In this document: positions 59,063 to 64,000 of the stretch, piece after piece
Numbering within the stretch: position 1 is the stretch's first letter
Layout of the letters: each line of letters opens with the position of its first letter
Assembly (NCBI RefSeq): GCF_020252405.1
Contig: NZ_JADCDA010000008.1
Span: 157,184-221,183 of the forward strand
Reading direction: 5' to 3'
DNA from: Aestuariivirga sp.
GTDB lineage: Bacteria; Pseudomonadota; Alphaproteobacteria; Rhizobiales; Aestuariivirgaceae
DNA length: 64,000 bases
The notes under the pieces: generated by a model
What the model was told of the DNA's origin: nothing
The model's database searches: none
The model's input: only the letters and a program-made list of their open reading frames with translations
Position numbers and translations under genes: made by a program

Positions 59063-60334
59063 TCACTTTCTGTCCTGCCAGGCGGCAAGGCGGTCCAGTC
59101 CGATCAGCTCCTCATAGGTCTGGCGGGGGCGGACCAGGGCCCATTTGCCGCCCTTCACAAGGACTTCCGGCACCAGCGGCCGGGTGTTGTAGGTGCCGGC
59201 CTGCACCGCGCCATAGGCCCCGGCCGTCATGGTGGCGAGAAGGTCTCCCGGCGCGACCTTGGGCAGTTTCCGCCCCCTAGCGAGATAGTCACCCGACTCG
59301 CAGACGGGGCCGACGACGTCCGTCATCATGGTTTCGTCCGTGGCAGGCGCCGCCACCGGGATGATCTCGTGATGGGCGTCATAGAGGGTGGGGCGGATCA
59401 GGTCGTTCATCGCCGCGTCCTGGATGACGAAGTGCTTCCCGGCGCCGTCCTTCACGTAGATCACGCGCGACACCAGCACGCCCGCATTGCCGGCGATCAT
59501 GCGGCCGGGCTCGAGCACGAACTTGAGGTTCAGATGGCCCAGCGTCTTCCGGACCATGGCCGCATATTCATCCGGGTGCGGAGGAATGTCGTTGTCGCCG
59601 CGATAGGGCGCTCCCAGGCCTCCGCCGAGGTCGAGGTGGCGGATTTTGTGGCCGTCCCCGCGCAGCTCCCCGGTCAGCCCGCCCATCAGCCGGAAGGCTT
59701 TCTCGAAGGGGGCGAGCTCGGTGATCTGGCTGCCGATATGCATGTCGATGCCGGCCACGTCGATGCCGGGAAGGGCCGCGGCGCGGGCATAGACCTCGCG
59801 CGCGCGGCCGTAGGAGATGCCGAACTTGTCTTCGGCCTTGCCGGTGGAAATCTTGTGATGCGTCCTCGCATCGACGTCCGGGTTGACGCGGATCGACACC
59901 GGGGCGCGCTGGCCGGAGCGTTTGGCCACGTCCGACAGGAGTTCAAGTTCGGGTTCCGACTCGACGTTGAAGCAGGCAATGCCCTCGCGCAGCGCCAGCG
60001 CCATTTCGCGCGCCGTTTTGCCGACGCCGGAGAACACGATCTTGCGGGCGGGCACGCCGGCGGCGAGCGCCCGGCGCAATTCGCCTTCCGAGACCACGTC
60101 CATGCCCGCGCCCAGCTCCGCCATGGTGCGGATGACGGCCTGGTTGGAGTTCGCCTTCATGGCATAGCAGATCATGTGGTCGGCGCCGGCGAAGGCGTCG
60201 TCCATGACCCTGTAGTGGCGCTCCAGCGTGGCGCTGGAATAGCAGTAGAAAGGCGTGCCGACGTCCTCGGCCAGCGCCTTGAGGCTCACGTCCTCGGCAT
60301 GGAGCACGCCGTCGCGATAGGCGAAATGATGCAT
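59063..60334 (-). CDS. lysA: Diaminopimelate decarboxylase
   Basis: 423 residues. Last step of lysine synthesis: meso-diaminopimelate to lysine. The PLP lysine lies in ICYAMKANSNQAVIRTMAELGAGMDVVSEGEL, and MHIGSQITELAPFEKAF, HLDLGGGLGAPY, FVLEPGRMIAGNAG and VGPVCESGDYLARGR (catalytic Cys) are seen. It reads from the minus strand directly after the small lipoprotein gene (2-bp gap) and argH. Confidence 0.96.
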   Translation of the reverse strand: MHHFAYRDGVLHAEDVSLKALAEDVGTPFYCYSSATLERHYRVMDDAFAGADHMICYAMKANSNQAVIRTMAELGAGMDVVSEGELRRALAAGVPARKIVFSGVGKTAREMALALREGIACFNVESEPELELLSDVAKRSGQRAPVSIRVNPDVDARTHHKISTGKAEDKFGISYGRAREVYARAAALPGIDVAGIDMHIGSQITELAPFEKAFRLMGGLTGELRGDGHKIRHLDLGGGLGAPYRGDNDIPPHPDEYAAMVRKTLGHLNLKFVLEPGRMIAGNAGVLVSRVIYVKDGAGKHFVIQDAAMNDLIRPTLYDAHHEIIPVAAPATDETMMTDVVGPVCESGDYLARGRKLPKVAPGDLLATMTAGAYGAVQAGTYNTRPLVPEVLVKGGKWALVRPRQTYEELIGLDRLAAWQDRK

Positions 60335-60336
60335 GG

Positions 60337-60465
60337 CTATTGGGCCTGTTGGGTCTCGGCGGGCGTCTCGGTTGGCTTGGGCGGCTGCGGGTCGCCCTTG
60401 ATGCCGCAGGCGGCGAGCGCGACAGCGATCGCGGCGAGCAGGAAAATGGTTCTCATCCCGGTCAT
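60337..60465 (-). CDS. 42-residue lipoprotein, LptM-like
   Basis: Not in the ORF track (too short). The minus strand reads [42 protein letters not shown]. It has a basic start, one hydrophobic stretch and a perfect lipobox (LAAC), followed by GIKGDP and a Pro/Thr/Glu/Gln-rich tail. Such a lipoprotein between argH and lysA is common in alphaproteobacteria and resembles LptM/YifL, which aids LptD maturation in E. coli. The ATG overlaps the argH stop (ATGA), and a second ATG lies three codons on. The lysA ATG is 2 bp from its stop. Confidence 0.88.
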   Translation of the reverse strand: MTGMRTIFLLAAIAVALAACGIKGDPQPPKPTETPAETQQAQ

Positions 60466-61844
60466 CCTTTCAGCAGCTTGAGCCAGCGCTTCGCCTCGCG
60501 CGCCACGTTCCTGGGCGACGTGCCGCCGAAGCTCGTGCGCGAGGCGGCGGAGGCTTCTACGGTGAGCACCTTATACACGTCCCTCGTGATGCGCTTCTCG
60601 ACCGACTGCATGGCGGCAATCGGAAGTTCCGGCAAATCGCAGCCCGTCTTCTCGGCCAGCGCCACCAGGCTGCCCGTCACATGGTGCGCCTCGCGGAAGG
60701 GAATTTTCAGCGTACGGACCAGCCAGTCGGCGAGATCCGTGGCCGTCGAGAAGCCGGCGGCCGCGGCCTTGCGCATCTCGTCCTTGTTGGGGACCATGTC
60801 CCGCACCATGCCGGTGGTGGCGGCAATCGCCAGCGACATGTTGTCGAAGGCGTCGAAGGCGGGCTCCTTGTCCTCCTGCATGTCCTTCGAATAGGCGAGC
60901 GGCAGGCCCTTCATCACGGTCAAAAGCGACAGGAGCGCGCCGATGATGCGGCCGGGCTTGGCGCGCACCAGTTCGGCGGCATCGGGGTTCCGCTTCTGCG
61001 GCATGATGGAGGAGCCGGTGGTGAACCTGTCCGACAGCTTGACGAAGCGGAACTGGCTCGTCGACCAGATGACGATCTCCTCGGCGAGCCGCGAGAGATG
61101 CATCGAACAGATGGCGCAGGCCGACAGTGTCTCGAGCACGAAGTCGCGGTCGGCCACCGTGTCGAGCGAGTTGCGCGTCGGGCGGTCGAAGCCCAGGGCG
61201 GCGGCCGTCATGTGGCGGTCGATGGGGAAGCTCGTTCCGGCCAGCGCCGCCGCACCCAGCGGGTTCTCGTTCATGCGCCGCCGCGCATCCGCCAGCCGCG
61301 AGCGGTCACGCGCCAGCATCTCGACATAGGCCAGCATGTGGTGGCCGAAGGTGACGGGCTGGGCGACCTGCAAATGGGTGAAGCCCGGCATGACGGTTGC
61401 CGCATGGGCCTCCGCCTTCTCCGCCAGCGCCAGCTGCAGCGCCTTCAGCTGCTGGTCGAGGCGGTCAACCGTGTCGCGCACATAGAGCCGGAAATCGAGC
61501 GCCACCTGGTCATTGCGCGAGCGCGCGGTGTGCAGGCGCCCGGCGGCGGGTCCGATCAGCTCCTTCAGGCGGGATTCGACGTTGAGGTGGACGTCCTCCA
61601 GCGCGCGCGAGAAGGTGAAGGCGCCGGCCTCGATCTCGGCTTGCACCTGGTCGAGGCCCTTCCTGATGAGGGCGGCATCGGGTTTCGAGATGATCCCCTG
61701 CTTCGCCAGCATCGCGGCATGCGCTTTCGAGCCTGCAATGTCCTGGGCGAACAGGCGCTTGTCGAAGCCGATCGAGGCGTTGATCTCCTCCATGATCGCG
61801 TCCGGCCCCGACTGGAAGCGCCCGCCCCACATCTTGTTGGTCAT
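60462..61844 (-). CDS. argH: Argininosuccinate lyase
   Basis: 460 residues. Fumarase/aspartase superfamily enzyme that releases arginine and fumarate. [28 protein letters not shown] at the start, [37 protein letters not shown] and the signature [12 protein letters not shown] are all present. It heads a minus-strand operon with the small lipoprotein and lysA. The tlpA-like gene starts in the other direction only 35 bp away. Confidence 0.97.
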   Translation of the reverse strand: MTNKMWGGRFQSGPDAIMEEINASIGFDKRLFAQDIAGSKAHAAMLAKQGIISKPDAALIRKGLDQVQAEIEAGAFTFSRALEDVHLNVESRLKELIGPAAGRLHTARSRNDQVALDFRLYVRDTVDRLDQQLKALQLALAEKAEAHAATVMPGFTHLQVAQPVTFGHHMLAYVEMLARDRSRLADARRRMNENPLGAAALAGTSFPIDRHMTAAALGFDRPTRNSLDTVADRDFVLETLSACAICSMHLSRLAEEIVIWSTSQFRFVKLSDRFTTGSSIMPQKRNPDAAELVRAKPGRIIGALLSLLTVMKGLPLAYSKDMQEDKEPAFDAFDNMSLAIAATTGMVRDMVPNKDEMRKAAAAGFSTATDLADWLVRTLKIPFREAHHVTGSLVALAEKTGCDLPELPIAAMQSVEKRITRDVYKVLTVEASAASRTSFGGTSPRNVAREAKRWLKLLKG

Positions 61845-61879
61845 CGAAAATCCTTCATTCCGTCCGAAACACTCTGCGC

Positions 61880-62533
61880 ATGAGCACCGAAAAGAAAAAA
61901 TCCAGCCCCCTGGCGCAGATCGCGGCGGGCCTCGTCATTCTCGCAGCGATTACGGGCTATTATCTGTATGAAGCCGCCGGGCGCAAGGCCGGACCTGCGG
62001 AAACGGCGGTGGAAACGCCTGCGACCGCGGCTCCGGCGGCCCAGGGCGGCCTCAGCAAAACGCTGTCCACCGGCACGCTTGCCGCCTTCCTGATCCATCC
62101 GGAACCCAAGCCGCTCCCTGACATCGCCTTCGCCGATGGGCAGGGAAAGCCTCTGAAACTCAGTGACTGGAAGGGCCGGGTGGTGCTGGTCAACCTCTGG
62201 GCCACCTGGTGCGCGCCGTGCCGGAAAGAGATGCCGGATCTGGCGAAGCTCCAGCAGGAACTTGGCTCGGACCAGTTCGAGGTGGTGGCGGTCAGCGTGG
62301 ACCGGAAGGGGGCTGAAGCCTCCTCCAGCTTCCTGAAGGAAACCGGGGCGGACGCACTCAGTCTCTATGTGGAACCATCGACCAAGATCGTCACGGACCT
62401 GCAGTCGGCGGGGCTGCCCGCCACCATCCTGGTGGACCGCCAGGGCCGCGAACTGGGCAGGCTCCTGGGCCCTGCGCATTGGGCCAGCCCCGAGGCCCAG
62501 GCGCTCATCAAAGCGGCACTGGCAGAGAAGTAA
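61880..62533 (+). CDS. TlpA-like membrane-anchored thioredoxin
   Basis: 217 residues. A single N-terminal anchor ([24 protein letters not shown]) leads to an Ala/Pro-rich linker and a TlpA/ResA-type domain with [48 protein letters not shown]; the active site is WCAPC. The domain probably faces the periplasm and reduces disulfides, for example in cytochrome maturation. Divergent with argH; a similar tlpA-argH pairing is known in Bradyrhizobium and other rhizobia. Confidence 0.92.
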   Translation: MSTEKKKSSPLAQIAAGLVILAAITGYYLYEAAGRKAGPAETAVETPATAAPAAQGGLSKTLSTGTLAAFLIHPEPKPLPDIAFADGQGKPLKLSDWKGRVVLVNLWATWCAPCRKEMPDLAKLQQELGSDQFEVVAVSVDRKGAEASSSFLKETGADALSLYVEPSTKIVTDLQSAGLPATILVDRQGRELGRLLGPAHWASPEAQALIKAALAEK

Positions 62534-62770
62534 CCTGCAGGCAACGGTTTCCGCTGCTCGCTATGGCGGAACGGCCTGCCCGTTGGGCCGAAAGGCAAAC
62601 CTTACGAATCAATAGAATCTTCTCTCGCTCAGGCGCAGGTGGGCCTTCCCGCCACCCTACCTGATCGTCTCGCGTGCCGCGAGTTGGGCGATATCCTGCG
62701 TGACGCCAGCTCGCGTTTCAGCAAGTTTCATTGACTCAACCTGAGGATTATCTTCAATTCCCAATCTGAA
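62534..62770. other. Lower-GC intergenic region with one arm of a diverged direct repeat
   Basis: No convincing gene. Bases 62572-62616 (CGGCCTGCCCGTTGGGCCGA...) resemble 63758-63802 downstream of the next gene. GC content drops visibly from here to the window end compared with the rest of the window. Confidence 0.5.
62572..62616 (+). repeat. Imperfect direct repeat, left arm
   Basis: CGGCCT-GCCCGTTGGGCCGAAAGGCAAACCTTACGAATCAATAG is alignable with 63758-63802 with roughly one mismatch in five, including the exact blocks GCCCG, CCGAA and TTACGAAT. The two arms flank the hypothetical gene 62771-63712. Confidence 0.5.
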
Positions 62771-63712
62771 ATGCTCGGAGGTCCCATGCTTTTGTGTGTC
62801 GAGGATCAAGTCGATTGCTTGCTCCTGATAGATCGTGACTACGAGATGTTTGGGGCCGCAATGATCGCTGACGAGCTAAATCAAGCCCGACCTGAGCTCT
62901 CTCTAGATGTACTGGAGGAAAGCGAAGGGGAATATATGGTGCTGAGCGATAGTCTGCGAGAATTCTACGTGCTCATCAGTTTCGTCCAAGAAAAAGTGGA
63001 CTCTGAGATTTTGGCGCGAGCGCTGTCATCATCTTATGCAACTGCATTATCGGCCGGCATTGAAGAAGCTGCTGAAGAGCATCGAAGCTACATTCATATC
63101 ACAGCTAGCAACAACCACCCCAGCGAGCATGTCATTGCCGGGGTCCTTGACGAGATCGCACCTGACCTACGCCAGTCGATGCAATCTGTTCGGACTGAAT
63201 TTGAAGCAGATCAGATCGAAGGCAAGATCGTGGTCTGCCAGCATATTGCAAGGCTGCTCTCAGAAATGCTGCCAGTGGTTGCAGTTCACTGGGGGCAGTC
63301 AGACTTGCTCTTAAGTGGGGATTGTTTCGTTGAACAAGATCCAGAGGATTTTCCATCGCTCATACATGTCCACCCGTTTCTCTATCCCGATAAGACCGCC
63401 GATGACGGGAGCGCCCTGGGCTTGACGACACGGGGCGCCAGATATGTCATCGGACGGGAAATCGATTTTAGGCCTTGCCGCGCCGAGTTCGCGTGGATGT
63501 TTGACCGAACTCTTAGTTTCTTGCGCATGGCCCGGATGAACAATCACAATACTGTCCCTGATGGTCACAGTTTTGGAGAAGACGAGGATGAAGTTATCCG
63601 CGTGCGCTATTTGCCGCCCGTGCCCGGGCAGATTCCACTTATTGCTCTTGAAGTGGAAAGAAGCATCGAACACGGCATCGGCGCAAGAGCCAGGAAGCGG
63701 AAACCAAACTGA
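62771..63712 (+). CDS. Hypothetical protein, possibly DUF4261-like
   Basis: 313 residues from ATG 62771, or 308 from ATG 62786, which has GGAGG four bases before it. The protein is soluble with no signal peptide: MLLCVEDQVDCLLLIDRDYEMFGAAMIADELNQARPEL, a middle part GKIVVCQHIARLLSEMLPVVAVHWGQSDLLLSGDCFVEQ, then LGLTTRGARYVIGREIDFRPCRAEFAWMFDRTLSFL. The VHWGQSDLL stretch and the following layout recall DUF4261, but this is a weak impression. Codon use has many A/T third positions, unlike its neighbours, which points to horizontal origin. Confidence 0.75.
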   Translation: MLGGPMLLCVEDQVDCLLLIDRDYEMFGAAMIADELNQARPELSLDVLEESEGEYMVLSDSLREFYVLISFVQEKVDSEILARALSSSYATALSAGIEEAAEEHRSYIHITASNNHPSEHVIAGVLDEIAPDLRQSMQSVRTEFEADQIEGKIVVCQHIARLLSEMLPVVAVHWGQSDLLLSGDCFVEQDPEDFPSLIHVHPFLYPDKTADDGSALGLTTRGARYVIGREIDFRPCRAEFAWMFDRTLSFLRMARMNNHNTVPDGHSFGEDEDEVIRVRYLPPVPGQIPLIALEVERSIEHGIGARARKRKPN

Positions 63713-63971
63713 TCAATGGATCGGGACGGGCTTTCTGGCGATTGTGAAGGAAAGTAGCGGCCTCGCCCGACTGGCCGAAAAGCAATCATTACGAATTGTA
63801 GCTCCGACGTGGCAGAGAGAGGATTTCTGCCTCTAGAGCGGCGGGCGGTCATGCAGAACCGGGGTCTTTTCCCTCCCCCTTGTGGGCAGGCGAATCGCAT
63901 ATTGAAAAAGTCCTTGCGGATCAGGGCCATTGGGACTCGATAGGCAGGCAGCTTCTGTTGGGAGGTTTGCC
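63713..63971. other. Intergenic region with right arm of the direct repeat
   Basis: 259 bp without a supported gene. It holds the repeat arm 63758-63802; after it no clear promoter or terminator was seen. A − frame (63607-63930) lacks any family resemblance. Confidence 0.4.
63758..63802 (+). repeat. Imperfect direct repeat, right arm
   Basis: CGGCCTCGCCCGACTGGCCGAAAAGCAATCATTACGAATTGTAG; see left arm at 62572. The arms lie 1186 bp apart. Confidence 0.5.
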
Positions 63972-64000
63972 ATGTCTGGTTTGCTGGACTATTTTTCTGA
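63972..64000 (+). CDS. Start of a gene cut by the window end
   Basis: ATG 63972 is preceded by a strong GGGAGGTTTGCC ribosome site. The frame reads MSGLLDYFS and stays open to the last base. Ten codons are too few to name a family. Confidence 0.5.

Noticed and set aside
56404-59280. 958-residue open frame on the plus strand
   Set aside because: Antisense to the TIGR02302-type gene; the translation is Leu/Ala/Arg-rich without a family pattern.
62367-62664. Short plus-strand frames overlapping the tlpA-like gene end
   Set aside because: They overlap the confirmed thioredoxin gene out of frame and lack a ribosome site or family resemblance.

Overview
The window is high-GC bacterial chromosome, densely coded, and looks like a member of the Hyphomicrobiales (Rhizobiales, Alphaproteobacteria). 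The grounds are the gene neighbourhoods argH / small lipoprotein / lysA / TIGR02302-type large membrane protein, yggS / leuS / lptE / holA, a cyclic-nucleotide-binding protein beside a CenR/OtpR-type response regulator, and glnK-amtB. Intergenic palindromes of the type common in this order also occur. The genus cannot be read from the sequence. No insertion sequence, prophage, CRISPR array or rRNA operon was seen. One tRNA gene (Gly, anticodon GCC) is present.

Layout. (1) 1-9345: one co-directional operon with the end of a biotin-dependent carboxyltransferase-family (KipA/PxpC-like) gene, HyuB- and HyuA-type hydantoinase/oxoprolinase subunits, and a complete branched-chain-amino-acid-type ABC importer (two ATPases, two permeases, binding protein). 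It probably imports and opens a cyclic amide such as 5-oxoproline or a hydantoin. (2) 9346-11730: a Ca2+/H+ exchanger and a small VIT-like membrane protein, bracketed by dispersed repeats. (3) 11731-22145: an accessory locus with three TPR-glycosyltransferase paralogues, a GT-A-like glycosyltransferase, three sulfotransferase-like proteins, and a two-domain protein that appears to join an HtrL-like domain to a sulfotransferase-like domain. The C-terminal domains of the three TPR proteins are nearly identical in DNA, which suggests gene conversion. This is the most unusual part of the window and may make a sulfated glycan or glycoprotein. (4) 22265-31854: an RND efflux pair followed after 13 bp by an Mrp-type cation/H+ antiporter operon (E, F, G, DUF4040-B fusion, C, D, second D-like) without a full-length MrpA. 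(5) 31997-36157: APC antiporter, arginine deiminase and NhaC-type antiporter, a partial arginine deiminase pathway linked to pH and Na+ homeostasis.

(6) 36148-43322: MarC protein, tRNA-Gly, prolyl-tRNA editing protein, a CnoX-like thioredoxin/TPR protein, Lon-substrate-binding-domain protein, Trm112-like protein, DUF971 protein, a UbiH-type hydroxylase, and glnK-amtB behind a probable sigma-54 promoter and closed by a strong terminator. (7) 43477-51604: ftsK, lolA, xthA, the cNMP-binding protein and response regulator, an L,D-transpeptidase, a baeRF/Balon-like protein and yggS. (8) 51822-62533: leuS-lptE-holA, a small anchored protein, the TIGR02302-type protein, lysA, a 42-residue lipoprotein missing from the ORF track, argH and a TlpA-like thioredoxin. 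(9) 62534-64000: a lower-GC segment with one hypothetical gene lying between two diverged copies of a 45-bp sequence, then the first codons of another gene at the window edge.

All functions are inferred from reading translated sequence and motifs; no database search was run.
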